DNA of 64,000 nucleotides from Sipunculus nudus (GCA_026874595.1 CM049317.1:21584882-21648881); one strand, 5' to 3'; positions 37,301 through 52,300 are shown, counted from the first letter of the stretch. Notes: generated by a model from the letters alone, not told the origin. A program made the numbers and translations.

Positions 37301-40300
37301 AGTAAGGAGGTCCGGTAATTATTCTAAAGGTTTTGTTTTTAGTATTTTTAAGATGTTTACCTATGATAAACTCATCATCTGTAGTGGACGATTGGGTGGG
37401 AGCTGTGGGTGGGATTTCCGATTTGTTCATGTCTCTGTTACCCATGATTGTGTCAACGGCGAAACTGTCAGTAAAATAATAAGTGGGACGTATATATATA
37501 AATATATATAAAAAAGGGGAAAATATAGTCCGACAAACGTTTGTGCCGCTTTCATTTGTGCAAAATTCGGCTTGGTTACCTTGTTTTGTCTCTCATTTGA
37601 TTGTGTAGTTCTGCGTTAAGAAAAAGGAAGTTCTTTTTGTTTATGGTTGTTGCATTATGGGAATTTTCTAGCTTCCGGTTTAGTTCTGTGTAGACTTGTT
37701 CCCTTCTTCTGTCAGCGCGATCCATTCTTTAAATTTCTGGAGTGTCGACGCATTTTTTATTAATGTAGGGATATCCTCTTTCTCTTGTTTTGCATAAATT
37801 TGTCCGTTTTGGGTCCATGTTGAATGTATCCGCTTTTGTTTCTTTAGTTCCCTTGTATCATGGAATAATTTGGTCTTTTCTTCGGTAAGATCTTCATTTA
37901 TGTAGATAATGTTTCTGTCCACTCGGACGTTCTTCAGTTTTGATCTAGTTCTATAGACCAACTCCTTCGTTTGCCTGTTGTGGAATTTTATCATCAATTT
38001 TTTTAGTGGTCCCTGTGTTTGTTTTTCTCCAATTTGTTTCGTCATCCTGAACTTTTGGTTTTATTCTGTACACTTGGCTTATTTCTGACCTATCGATGTT
38101 CAGGTTCATGGTGTGGCTGAGGAATTCCACGGCTCGGTCCAGCGGTTTTTTGTTTTCTTTTTCTGGTAGTCCCTCGATTATTATGTTTTTCTGTTTTGCC
38201 TCTAGTTCTTGGTGATTTTTCCGTATCTTCATCTCATTAACGACATCTCCATACTTGTTTTGAAGGTCGTTTAAAGTATCTTCTATGTTGGTTATTTTCC
38301 GTTCAAGGATTGTAGTTTTTTCTTCGTTTGATTTTGCTTTCTCCTTGTTGGTTGATATTTTTTCTTCCAGGTTAAGAATTTTTCTCTCAAGTGAGTTTTT
38401 CAGTGGGTCTATTAACGCTGTTCTGAGTGACTGTTGCACGGCGTCATTTTGGAGAGCTGTGGTTAGTGCAGCAATTAAACGAGCATTTGTAGTTGTTACC
38501 TCCATGTCGGCTCTTTGAAGTCCATAACTATTAGGGTCAGTGCTTGTAAAGTAACTAACCAGAAGAGCACGTGTTACTGAAGCATGGCATTGTGGGACAC
38601 AGGAAAGCTTAATAAGGGAGCCCCTGGCAAGGAGGGTATCATTGATTTTCATGAACATACGCAAATTTCAAAATTTATGTTTTATAGGATTTTTATGTAT
38701 TTATGCTAATTTCAAATGTCATGATATTTAGGATTTTAATGTACCAGTCCATGTATGTAAATTTCAAATGTCATGTTTTTTTCAGGACTTTCTTGTACAT
38801 ATGCCAACAGAAGTGTCAATATAGGGGTGGGGGCCATATATCCACACCCCCTACTTTTTGGGCAAAGTGGGGGGGGGGGGACGGTCAATGTAATCATCCC
38901 CCCACCACAACTACTCAACGAATTATTATTTATAAATTTATAAGAAAGATGTATATAGACTTTGGTTCCATTTATGAGGGTACAATGAAATATTATATTT
39001 AAACCTAGTTTAGAATTTACTTGTACTGGAAACATAATCCCATATTTTCTAAAACCTGATATTTAGTTGTAATATATTTGAAATATCAAATAATAAAAAA
39101 GTATATATATATAGATGTGTGTGTATGCGTGAGTTATCCCCTCCCCCCCATGGAAGATAAATTGACACCACTGTATGCCAATTTCAAATGTCATTTTTTA
39201 AGGATTTTCATGTACATATCCATGCATATATTGACTCCTATTTCATAAACATTTAAATTTTTTAAAATATTTAAAAAAAAATCACCTCTGTCTCCTTCTT
39301 TCATCCTCCTCTTCCAACTTTTGGTGCTCGCTTTCTCGCTGTTGTAATAAACGTTCCTCTATTTCTCGTTCTCTAGCTGTTGTGTCCACAGGTTTAGCAC
39401 CACCAAATATGGATGATGAGCGTGACGTGTTCTCTGTGTTCACTTTTTCAACTGGCTTGGTGCGAGGCTGAAGCTGCAGCTTAGGTCTCTCTCTTGGAGC
39501 ACCTACGACATATTTTTATATTTTGAAACAAAAAAGTTTTAATATAAACAATTTATAAAAAAAAATTAATTAACATTTTATAGAATAATTTGAACAATGT
39601 ATGATTACATACCATAACATAATTAAAAATGGAACTTTGTTTGTTTGGCCTATTTTAATTTAGCAATGACTTTTTTTGCTTTATATTCCCGTTTTTTTTT
39701 AATTCCCTCTCACCGGTTCTGCTAAATATTGCTTAAAAAGCTATCACAATGCAACTACTGCTTCAGGGTGTCTTCATTCTGCTTTTTTTAAATCTAAACT
39801 GTATCATGTTTAACAAAACAGCATTTTAACTCAAATCAGTTCCATTTTTTTTGGCATATGATGCATTTGGTCATGCAGTCTTATGCTAAATCATAACAGA
39901 CAGTGTTAGAAATCACTGCAATAAATAAACTACAGCAAACTTTAATGAGTGGTTTTACTTGCTGGGGTTTACATTTGGTAAAGAAACAACTTACTATCTT
40001 GCCTTGGGCCATCTGAAAATCTGTAAAACATAATTTGATGAAAGGAAAGTGTGAAATACAAATAAAGCACACCTAAAAGAAGATGCATTTTCTACTAGCA
40101 TGCATGACTAACTTTTTAAAATGTCAAGGAATGAAGTTAATGACATCTGGGAGACAACTGCACCAAACCTCACTAGTTATGAAAAGTTTACTTATACAGA
40201 AGGAATAAAATCTGCAATTTATAGCCATAAATAAATTTGTGTGTGAGGGAACATAATTTCAAATATGTTTAGGAACACTTTTGGCAGAAGCTCAATATGA

Positions 40301-43300
40301 GCCTGCGGCCACCAAAAATTAGTTTTATTTAAAAACATCCCTCCTTGCATCACTAGTTTTCACAAAAGGGCACACAAGATAAGAAAGAGCTGGGGAAGAG
40401 GTTTTGCTGAGGCATATATTGCACTTTTACCACACTTATCTAACTTAATATTGAATATGTATCTAAATATTATATTATATATTCATTTTCTATCAAATGT
40501 TATGGCTACATTACATTGATAAACCCACTGCAGGTGTTATCAGAAATAACAATACATGATTTTCTGTACCTGTCTCCATCCCTGAAACCACTGCCAAAAG
40601 ATCTGCGACCTGGAAAAAAGGATAAACGTTAGACCATACTGATATATATGTATCAGCCAATTCAAATGATTCACTCTCAGCCATCTTATTATGATGTAAT
40701 GACAGTTTATGATCATGATGCAGTCAAATACCCATCTGAATATATATTTGTTGTACTAAGTACTACAAATCTACATGTTTTGTATTTGCCTGGAGAATGG
40801 GTGGGTGTTATGAGGTTTTTGACAGCTTAACCAGAGCTTGAGATTACTAATGGTTAACACTTGCCCGGAGCAAGTAATAGTTCTAGAAAATGGTGGTAGG
40901 GCAACCATAAGAGGATTCCTAGTTGCCCGGCTGGGTAAGTGGGTGCCACGTTAACCTTTACACAAGGACCTGAATCTTGACTGATATTAATTTAGCCACT
41001 TTTGTTTTCAGGAGAAGTGTTCTGTGTGACCACCTCAGTTGATAACATATCTAACTATGTGGGCAGTCAGTGATTTACCAGGGAGTCTGTTGTGACAAAT
41101 AAGCAAGTTTCATGTAGAAAGTGATACTAAATACCAATTAAATTAATGCATTCAAGAAGTTCCATCCACTGACCACTCTTTTCTTACATAAGTAACTGAG
41201 TGAAACATTTTAAAAAAATTTCACTTTGATAACACATTTTGCTATATTCTATTATTAAAATTGAAATAAAAATACTGAGGCTGGCTTCTTATTCACAAGG
41301 TAAAAATCAATAATCCATAACTTTGCGTTTCAAAAGGGTCTCACTTTTTTAACTCATCTACACCGTATACACATATTTATAAGAGACCTGCTGATAAATA
41401 TGAATACAATTTATACATATCCTAATTTACTTACCCAACTGCAATTATGTACGCTTCTGACACATACACTGCAGACATCCAAGACATCATTTTGTGTCAC
41501 CTCTGCTTTGTACAGCACTTTAGGTTCTCTGGGATCAAACACCAGGGTGGGCACAGAGTATAGAATTGTAATCAAACCTATGACAGCATGGCACTGCATT
41601 GTGTATCCAGCCCAAATTTTAGACACCTGCTTCAAGAGAACCTTGCTATACAAAGCAACTGTTACACGAAAAGATGTCTGAGATCACTTCAGTGTATACA
41701 TACATAACCCTCATGTGAGGAGCATACAATTATGACACAAGTATATCTACACAAACAACAAACATGTTTGGATATACATGCATGCTTTCCTTGGCTGGTC
41801 ATAAAGGTTGCTGCTCAGAAAACCATGATTCATGAACTGATGAATAAACCTGTACACACCATAACACAGGATAACTTGAAAGCCTGGGTGGATGGGGTAT
41901 CTAAGGCCAAAAAAAATAAAAGGTGTGGTTCTCAGGCACCGCCCGCGTCAATTTTTAACCCCCGCATCAAAAATTTTTATTTTGATTTTTATCTTTCAAG
42001 AAGAAAAATAGTACAATTTATGTAGTGCTTTTACCTGTTTAGCAAAAAAATTTGTTATTTTCATGCTTTTCACTGTTCATATGACATTTTATCGGAGCAT
42101 TAAAAAAAAGGTAAAAAATAAAATATCGCTCACCCGCACCGATTTCTGAAAAAAAGTGCCTGAGAACCATACCTTATTTTTTTTTTGGCCTAATCCATAT
42201 TTTTTATTCACAATATTTTTTTGCAAACTAGATGCGGTTGGACAATGGTCCTCAATGGGCCCCCCATTCCTGGTAGTGCTGGACTAGTTTACATAGGGGT
42301 GAAAAGTTTAGGTTAAAGTTGAACAATATGACAAACAGAATAAGGTTTTTATCCATATGCATGAGGGAAAAATCCTACTTGTTCAAATAATATTAAAGAA
42401 GATATGTCTGAAAGAATGTGTGCAATAGAAAATCACCGATTGTACTCTGTTGCCCATATTTGATTTTGAGCAAGTCTGTATTTCAATAGGTCAGAAGCCC
42501 CAATATAGGCACCAATAATGCTTGTGAATTTGAGAAAGATCAAGCATGTTCTTGTTGAGATATCGGTGCGAAAGAAAATCAACGACTGTGCTCTAGCAGC
42601 CATATTGGAATTTCAACAGGTTTGCAATTCGATATAGATGGAGCCCTTATAGGTACCAATCATCTCTGTGAATTTGGGAAAGCTGAAATATGTTGTTGTT
42701 GAGTTATCGCGCGCAAAAGAAAATCAGCCACTTTGCTGTGGTGGCCATATTGGAATTCTGACAGGTCTCTAATTCGGTAGGTCTGGAGCCCTCATATGTA
42801 CAAATTATCCCTGTGAATTTGGGAAAGTTGAAATATGTTGTTGTTGAGTTATTGCATGTGAAAGAAAATCAGCGATTTGGCTGTGGCGGCAATATTGGAA
42901 TTCCAACAAGTCTGTTATTCAAAAGGTATGGAGCCCCATAGGTACCAATCATCCCTGTGAATTTGGTAAAAAGCTGCATTATGTTGTTGTTGAGTTATCG
43001 CATGCAAAAGAATAGGTCTAATTTGATAGGTCTAGAGCCCTCATAGGTACCAATCATCCCTGTGAATTTGGGAAAGCTGCAGAATGTTGAGTTATCGCAT
43101 GGAAAGAAAATCATCGATTGGGCTGTGGTGGCAATATTGGAATTCCGACAAGTCTGTAATTGAATAGGTGTGGAGCCCTCATAGGTACCAATCATTCCTG
43201 TAAATTGTGGAAAGCTACAGTATGTTGTTGTAGAGTTATCGCACGCGAAAGAAAGTGTCACTGACGGAAGGACGGGAGTACTGAAGGACGGACTGACATG

Positions 43301-46300
43301 GTGATCACTATAGGGCACCCCTTGTCAAGCGGGGCCCTAATTACCAAATTTACTCTTTTGAGTATGATGCTAACCACAGTAAACACCTTGAACCATTTAA
43401 GTGTAAAGAAACTGTTCTAGGATGCAGGGAAGTATGGGGAAAAGATAAAAGAAAGTAAATTAAAAGTTTACCATCATCTCTGTCATAACCTCTGTCTGAA
43501 AATCCTCTCCTGTCTCCTCCAAAGCCACCACGGTCCTGATTACCTCCATAACGATCCCTATCACCACCACCATAACGATCTCTGTCACCATAACGACCAC
43601 GGTCTCTATCCCCTCCATAACGGTCTCTATTATCTCTACCACTATATCCCCTATCCCTATCACCTCCATAACCACGACTGCGATCTTCCCCGTCTCTGCC
43701 TCCTCTAAATCTGTCTCTATCATATGATCCTCGGTCTCCATCTTTGTTTTCATCACGGAATCCTCTGTCTCTATCTCCAAATCCACGATCCCTGCCCCCA
43801 AATCCGCGGTCTCTGTCACTAAATCCACGATCTCTATCACCAAAGCCACGATCTCTGTCGCCACCATAGCCACGGTCTCTGTCACCATAGCCACGATCCC
43901 TGTCCCCATACCCACGGTCTCTGCCTCCAAACCCTCTGTCTCCACCTCTGTCATCTGAAAAAAATGAGTTCATCAGTACACAGAAACATTTTATTAAAGG
44001 GGTCTATACTGATATCTGATGTAAGATGTACTACAGATATGCAAATGGCATTTAAAACTGGTGACCTTTCAACTTCCACATGTAAGCAAGCAACCACCTT
44101 TAGTGACTCAGTTTTTCAGTTTGTCAACATGGACGCATGTACCGCGTAAAACCTACTACAATGACCGAAGCATAATCAACTACCAGATGTATGCAAATCA
44201 CCAAGCAACCACTGGAAGCCTCTCCAAACACGCCCACAACTGAGGGTTAATCAGGGATCAGCAACAGAGTGAACCACCTTTGGAATAAAGATAAACTACA
44301 ACTAAATATCAGGTTCAAATCTGTGACCTAGGACTAATACCCTGTGCAAATTTCAGCTTTTGTAAATCAGCCAAATTGGAGATGTGGCAGAAACAGAAAA
44401 TGACAGAAGGAAGATAAAAAAAAGAGAACTAGATTATGGGTAGTCGACAAGTGACTGTGTATCCGCCAAATTGCAGATCCATAAGTTAAGGCATTGAATG
44501 TTCCTGACATGACATGACTCCAAATTTGTGGCATCAGTGATGCCAATTAAACTTCTTATATATATGTATCAGCAAAAACAGATCTAAAGATGGATACACA
44601 ATGCAAAATTACACGCCGAAGCCAATCCATTACTGAGAAAAAGTGCATCAATGTATTCAATAAAACTGGAACAGCAGGTAGCGCCACCTGTCTGGTCTAC
44701 AACAAAGCTATCCTAGCTGAATAAACATGCAAAATTTCAGGCTGCTACATTAACCCTATCCTGAGATATGAGCAATTTTTACCCAATGCAAATGGACAGA
44801 TGGACACTATGCAAAAACAACTGCAGATGGCACTACTAGTCTTGAATACATGGAGGTATACAAGATCTATGAACATGCACAATTTCAGGCCAATATGACA
44901 AACCACTGTACAGGAATGGGCATCAATGTATTCTACAAAAACAGGAAGGTAGGTGGTGCAACCTATCTGGTTTACAAGAAAAATCTCTGAGTGCCAAATT
45001 TCAGTCCAATAAATTTAACCACTCCTGAGATATGAGCAAGTTTCACCCAAGGCCAAAAAACATTGTAGTCTTTAGTACGAGATGGAAGTATCCAAGATCT
45101 AAGGACATGCACTATTTCAGCCCAATACAACAAACCACTCTTGAGAAAAGGGCATTAATTTATTCTAAAAAATAGGGAAGGAATGTGGCACCACATGTCT
45201 GGTCTACAAGAGTACTCTCCAAAACGGATGGACATGCCAAATTTCAGATCAATACATTGAACCACTCCTGAGATATGAGCAATTTTAACCCAGAGCAAAA
45301 GTACGGACGGACGCCACGAGAAAATAATTGCAGGTGGCTCCACCAGTCTTGCGTACGAGAAGGAAGTATCCAAGATGGATGAACATGAAAAATTTCAGAC
45401 CAAGACATTGAACCACTCCTGGGATATGAACCATTTATCCAAAGCAAACATATGAATGGAAGCACATGAAAACAATTGCAGATGGCACCACCAGTCTTGA
45501 GACGAACAGATGGCATATGCACGGATGGACGCCACGCGAAAAATTATAGCAGGTGGCCCTACAAGTCTAAAGTACAAAATGGAGAGATCCAAGATCAATG
45601 GACATGCAAAATTTCAGCTCAATACATTAAAACAATCCTGAGATATGGGCTGTTATCAGAAAGATACCAAGATTCATACTGCACATAAAGGGTAGCAGTT
45701 GGTGCCACCTGTCTTTGTTAGGCACAACTACATAAGTGAGCGAATAACTATGCCAGGTTTCAAAAAGATAGGTCCAAGGGTCTCAAGAGGAGTTCTCCAG
45801 AAAGGAACGCGCAACAGAACCTGGTAAAAAAAAATAGTATCAGCTAAACTTGAAATAATTGGTTTTGCACTTAAAAACTTGTTAGCCCCCCCCCCCCCCC
45901 CCCCCACCAACAATGTTTACTCAAATATGAATATAGGAACAAACCTATTAATAACTATTAACCTGGATTTCGGGGGGGGGGGGGGGGGGGCTTAATAATG
46001 GGTCACATGTAGTGTTGGGTTTATGATCAATTACATTCTATGATTGGTCAGTGTGATGTAAACAACCTGATTATCAATTTTGTAGTGATGTGAGCCATTA
46101 TAAATTTTTTTCTGCAAATCAGACTTCATAATGTTGAATTCCGTGCTTTTATTTTTATTACGCAAGCAAACTAGAGAAAATCTACATTTACTAAAGTCCC
46201 ATTTAGATATGTAGGCTACGGAATTATGACATTATTAGTCTGTATGTAGACCAACATATCAGTTGAGATGATGTACTGGTCTATATATGGCCCGAAAGTT

Positions 46301-49300
46301 CATACATCTAAAAAACTGATTATGTCAAATTATCTGTCGGTAGTGGTCAACCGATTTTTACTGATGATCAATCATAAAATTACAACCAATTCCAAGCACT
46401 AGTCACATGGCTTTTTTGTTTGCGTACCTTGTCTTCCACCTGAGTCATCAGAGCGACGCCAATCTCCGAGTGTGCGATCCTCACCAGAGTCCCTCCACTG
46501 GTCACGGTCTGATTAAACAAACATGTTTAAATCTGCATTATGTGTTTGGGAAAAGTTGTATTCATATCTATATGCCTGCATATTATGGGCTGCTCTTACA
46601 TAAAAATGTTAAAAAAATAGATGACAAAATTCTAAATAGAGAAATTAATATTTCAAAAAATAATTTCAATTGACCAGTGTTTAGGTGTAATAGCACAGAG
46701 TAAAAACTGTTATAACTGACAATTTTTTTCTTGACTGTTATATTATAAAAATTGTGCACTGAGCTATTCATGCAATCTAGCTGTCAGGGTATTTTTTATT
46801 TAATAATCATGATACCTCTAGATAAAGTAAATACCAGAGTGACAGATCAATAATTACACTGTGGCTATATGTTATCTGAGGTGTGTTAGTTTAGAGCATC
46901 GGTATCTGTGACACAGGAGCTTGATTTAGGATATATGTCATCCCAAACCTCAACTTGTGGATCTAAAATTGCAAACTGAACATAATAATACCTTCAGTAT
47001 TATCTGCTTGTGGAATAACTTGAGTGTCGCTAACAAGAAAGATTGGAAAGAATGAGGAAAACTGCCAAACGTATTATTGGTGAAGACTTAGAAAACTTTG
47101 AAGGCATGTATTGTCCAAAGGTACTGAGTAAGTTTAAAACCATGATGAGCAGTCAGCATCCGCTGTGTGAAACATGTGGTTGACAACTGGAAGACGTATA
47201 CAGTCCATTATGTGCAAAACAAATCGTTTCAGGGACTCATTCATGTCCAGTGCAGTGCGTTTGTTCAATAAGCATATGTAAAGCATTAATATGTTTTCTA
47301 GTCATAAATCATATGCTTTTTACACTGTATTATTATTAGTATTTTTATTAATATTATTATTTTCTTAGTTGTGCCACATATCAGTTGCTTGACACCCAAA
47401 TTCTGTATTGGCAAATAAATTATATCTTATCTTATATAAACAAGACGCAGCTTTCAACTCACCTGACCCTGACTGGTTCTGAGTGGCCAGGTCCACCTTG
47501 ATACTTCTCCCCTTCAGTTTCTATGAACAAATAATACAAAATAAGACTAACACTGGTGTTGAGTCCCATTACAACTGACGATAGATCTTGCATTACCATT
47601 ATCCATTTCAGAGTTTAGGGCTTTACAATGACAGATCTTTATAATCTAGAAGTCATTGCCATAATCAATTACAGAGTTTAGGGTTTAGTTCTTAGGCTTT
47701 ATGTCCCCTGCTTCCGCCTCTTGTTGTCCCCTGCTTGCCGTATCAATATGTTTTAGTTGTTCTATTGTCCCCTGAAGTTTTCTCCACATGTCAAAGTGTC
47801 TGTGTTTAGTTTTCATTGCCCCCTGAAGATGTCTCCACATGTCTTAATTTTAGGTTGTGAATTGGGAAGCAAAGGGAATTTTTTGTTTTGTTTTGAGCTG
47901 CTGATTACAAATCACAAAACTAATCTCATCCAAGGTATGCATGAGATCAATCACTGACCCAAATTTGAATGAAATCTGATAATATTTAGGAAAGTTATTG
48001 CATGGAATCTAAAACCTGACAGTCATACAGACAAACCCAAATCAATGTCCCCCATTCGGAGGAAGGGGGGGGGGGGAGAGAGTGACTTGACAGGCCTCTT
48101 TCTCTTTTTAACTAACTTATTCACAGTATCTGTTCCACAGAACAAACAGTAATATATCAGTTTTATGACACAGCATTAACAAATATAATTAATGTGTCAA
48201 TTGTAGCAAGTCAGTCAGTATGGAAATTATTATTTTTATATATATAAAAGTACACTGGCTTCAAACAGGAAGGGGGGGGGGGGGGGGGAGAGTGACTTGG
48301 CAGGCCTCTGTCCCTTTTTAACTAACTTATTCACAGTATCTGTTCCACAGAACAAACAGCAATATATCAGTTTTATGACACAGCATTAACAAATATAATT
48401 AATGTGTCAATTGTAGCAAGTCAGTCAGTATGGAAATTATTATTTTTATATATATAAACGTACACTGGCTTCAAACACTGTGGATACTGGTGATCAATGT
48501 AATCCTAAATCTCTTGAATAATTCTGAATCCAGAGAATGACAACTTTAACAATGCTAGTTTTGTAATTACCCCTTCATCCTGTGTCAACGCATCGATCAG
48601 TGCCTGACGATCAATGAACTCCGCGTATCCAAACCCTTTAGCTCTCCCTCCGTCACTGGGGAGACGGATATTCTTAATCTGTAACAAAAAATACATATGA
48701 TTTATTACATTCAACTACTGCTGGCATAGGGAGCATCTCCTATGGAACACCAGTTCGGGCACAGGGCCAAGATTCTAAGCTACTGATAGGATAAATCACA
48801 GCCAAGCTGCACTGTTAACTCAAGTACGAGACTAGACTCAGCCAGCTCCCTTAGCGATGCTTAACTCAATAGCTGTAGGGAATAAAGAGAAATTTTGAAA
48901 AAGACAGGAACCGAAACAAAATAAGCTAGGAAATAAAATGTTGTGGATGTCACAATATGTGACTCAAAAAGCCAGCAATGAAAGCCCAGCGCAGCCAAAG
49001 GCTGCCCATTCCGAGAGGGTTATAGTCAACATATTGAGAACAGCAACAGCTATGATCTTCAGTTCATGAAACTTCAGTTTCTGTTAATTAATGCCAGGGC
49101 CACGATTTTGACTACTGTTTCAAAAAATGTGGGTGTCAACTAAGTTCATGCATTTCCCACAGCACCAGTCATATATATGCCTCAACCAGATGTGGTTTGT
49201 GGCACAAAGCATACAAGCAATAGAAGGACTACAGTCCAAAAGAAGTATACGCTCATCGAGCAGCTACAGGTTGCTGCGGTCAAGACCTCAGCCCTGTGCG

Positions 49301-52300
49301 CTCCTTAAGCATGTTCTCTGAGCCAACAGTCGCAGTGCCACGCCAAGCCAAGCAGGGAGCCGTAGAGGGTGCCATCCTCTCTCCTGGGTTGTTGTCCTTG
49401 TTAGAAAGCTACAGCATCCACAGCCACAAAGCCAGAAGCAACCCGCATTCCCTCCACCGATCCCAGCAGCGGAGACCCAGCCATGCCATTCGAGAGCCGA
49501 ACTCGAACCTTGTGAACGACCTTACTTCGAGACCCAAAGCCCTTTTACTTGCGATTTCGGTCATTTGGACCGTTTAACCAGTTTCCTTGTTATGCAAGTT
49601 TACAAGTTTTTTCGTCATCGGCAAAGAAGGACTACAGTCAGAGCATTCCCTTGGGATTGTTTATGATTACTTACTGTCAGGTTCCTGAAAAACTGCTCAA
49701 TGTCTTCTTCATTAACATCAAATGGAAGATTCCCAAGGAAAGCTGTGAATGGTGGATTGTTTGGGATTTTCTCGGGGTCTACATTCGGGCCTCTTGCTGC
49801 TCTTGGGGCTGTGGGCAATGCACTCCTGTCAACAGCTGCCTTGGGCGGTCCTCCAAAATCATAGGAATCAGTGTCTGATGAAGAAAATAACAATCATAAA
49901 GTCACGTTTATCACCTTAACTGATTCATGAATTGAAACACCGAAGAATTATGATTAATGTATTTAAGATAACTGTATGACTGCAACATCTAAATATGAAA
50001 ACTTTATTTCCTGAATCAGGGTTGGCATGTTTTAGACAGGAAGGTTTTAACCACAGGTTATAACCTGGTTAAAACTGCCCTGGGTAAAACACCATTAGCG
50101 CCTAAAACTTATTTTTGTTTAAATTTATGACTTGTAAATATATATTACTACCAAAACGGCCAAGGTTATGCAGTCAAGAGGCCTTGTTGGACAACATTAA
50201 CCTAAAATTTGATGATGATAGCTCCAGCCATTTCTGAGATTGTAATTTTAGCATGGAAATGACAAAGTTCAACTTCCTGTAACTCGGTCAAAATCACCAA
50301 ACTGGAACCATTCAAACAAACTTGAGGGAGATTGTTCCCGGGAACATTTCTGTGAAATATTGGACAATTTGGCTGGACAGTTTCAGAGAAGAAGATTTTT
50401 AAAGGTTTTTAAGCTATTTCCCTATGAAATCTAAATATTTGCAGATACCCAAAAAATAGCTCTAGGGCACCAAGTTTCATGTGTGACTAATTATTTCATG
50501 TAATTTGCAGGGCTGGCCCTGCCTATTCGCCAATTCGCCAATGGCTAGCAATGGGGAGATCTGGTGAAACAAAATCCCCTCTGGCTGATTTATTGGCAAA
50601 AACCATCTTTCCAATGCCCTTAGGCTTTTTCTTGAGTTCTTTTTTTCATAATACAGTGGTGAAAAATTAAGAGTAGGTAGGTAGGGAATTTATCTTTAAT
50701 ATTTTTTTTACCATGTGATATAAAACAGGCTTATTAGAAGACTATTTCAAGATTTGATTTTGCTGCTGTCGCTCAGAATAAATTAATTCACACATAGGTT
50801 TTAAGGAAAAAATCCAAAATATATATTCCAGATCTTTCCATGTCGTCCTACTGTGCAAAAAAGGAGCAAGGAACCAGGTTGCAATATAAACCCCACCCTC
50901 ACTATAGAAGGCTTGTAACATGGTAATCAAATGATCTCCTGCATAATATGAACACTTTAACTCTGTTACACATTTATACATAATTTATTCTTAAAATCAT
51001 AGGCCAACTAGAATACGGGTAGTCGACAAGCGACTACGTGTATCTGCAACGTAGGACGGGTGAAGTGAGGAATGGTTTGAGTTCCCGGGGAAATAGAGTT
51101 ACATGTGTTACATATTAGAATGGATCTCTGCCACATAAACATGATTGTAGGTGGCTCCACCTGTTATTTGAACAAGATCCAAGATGTATACACATGCAAA
51201 ATTTCAGGTGGAAAAGTCAAACCACAGCAGAGATATGAGTGATTTTAACCCAAGGCAGACAAACAGATGGACGCTGTGCGAAAATGGGTGCAGGTGGCCC
51301 AATCATTTTTGTGTATGTTATAAAGCTATCCAAGGGCTGCATTTGTGTATTTTTTTCCTGATTGGTCAAACGGTTCCCGAGATATGAGCTTGGATGTCTG
51401 CAGCATTAACGTGAATGTAGGTGGCGCCACCTGTCATAAAATTAAGAAAGCTATCTAGGATGTATACACATGCCAAATTTTAGGTGAATTAGTCAAACCA
51501 CTGCAGAAATATGAGTGAGTTGAACCCAAGGCAGACAAACAGATGGACGCTGTGCAAAAATGGCTGCAGGTGGCGCCACCTTTATTTGTGTATGTTATAA
51601 AGCTATCCAAGGGCTACATTTGTGTAAAATTTTTTTGCTGATCGGTCAAACGGTTCCCTAGATATGTGTGTTTATGTGTGGAAACAGACGCACAAACGGA
51701 AGCTGGGCAGAGAGGAAAGGTCAAAGGTCAAGGCCACTTGGTTAGGCACCAGTTCACATGTGACCCGATAATTTGTGTAAGTTTCGGAAAAATCTGGATG
51801 GACACTCACTCATGGAGATTGTTTTCAGTGCACTTAGTGAATCATTCACGGATCAGCACGCACAATTGATGTATTGAAATGGGGGACTGTCAGGCGAGTG
51901 CTGACAGCATGCTTTACTGGGCATAAACGCATCCTGGATTCATGAGTAATTAGCTTAGATTAATCCTTTGATGGTGTAATATCAACCAAGTATGTTTGAC
52001 TACGCGTTAAGTTTGTGAACTGCTCAGGGACAACATTCCGATTTTGAGCCCGCGAGAAAAGCCTTGGCAGGTGCGATTAACAAGCACAGCTGACAGCACA
52101 GGCGGGCTGTCCGTGGCACTTCAAAGCAAACGTATTCGTAGTTTAATTAAAAACTGAACCAATCAAAATCAGGTGACACGCCGCCTGCTATGACCCGATA
52201 CGATGGCCAATATTTAACATGAAAACCATCAGTTTGCTGAATAAAAATAATTCAAATGCCACTGTCCGCAATGTCCAGATTCATGTGATTGCATGTCCGT

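Larger units (their letters stand above)
27193..38505 (-). mobile_element. APE-type non-LTR retrotransposon (CR1/L2-like), interrupted
   Basis: An intronic element with ORF1 (37680-38505) and ORF2 (37445-35273, continuing at 28853-27545 after the inserted transposon). It ends at a 12-base poly-A on the minus strand (27193-27204) with AATAAA just before it. Without the 6.4-kb insertion it is about 4.9 kb, near full length. Frameshifts in ORF1 (about 38040) and ORF2 (about 28540 and 28300) plus an in-frame stop show it is dead. Placement in the CR1/L2/Daphne group rests on the coiled-coil ORF1, the APE plus RT layout and the 2A-like motif. A terminal microsatellite typical of many CR1 elements is not seen. 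Confidence 0.9.

Noticed and set aside
42400-43342. CRISPR-like array
   Set aside because: Units are about 150 bp, diverged and contiguous, without short identical repeats and unique spacers; this is eukaryotic tandem repeat DNA.
43460-43954. A 164-codon open frame overlapping the DRYG exon in another minus-strand frame
   Set aside because: It is rich in Glu, Met, Thr, Val and Ile, arising from reading the same repeat DNA one base over. The DRYG frame matches eIF4B and splices in phase.
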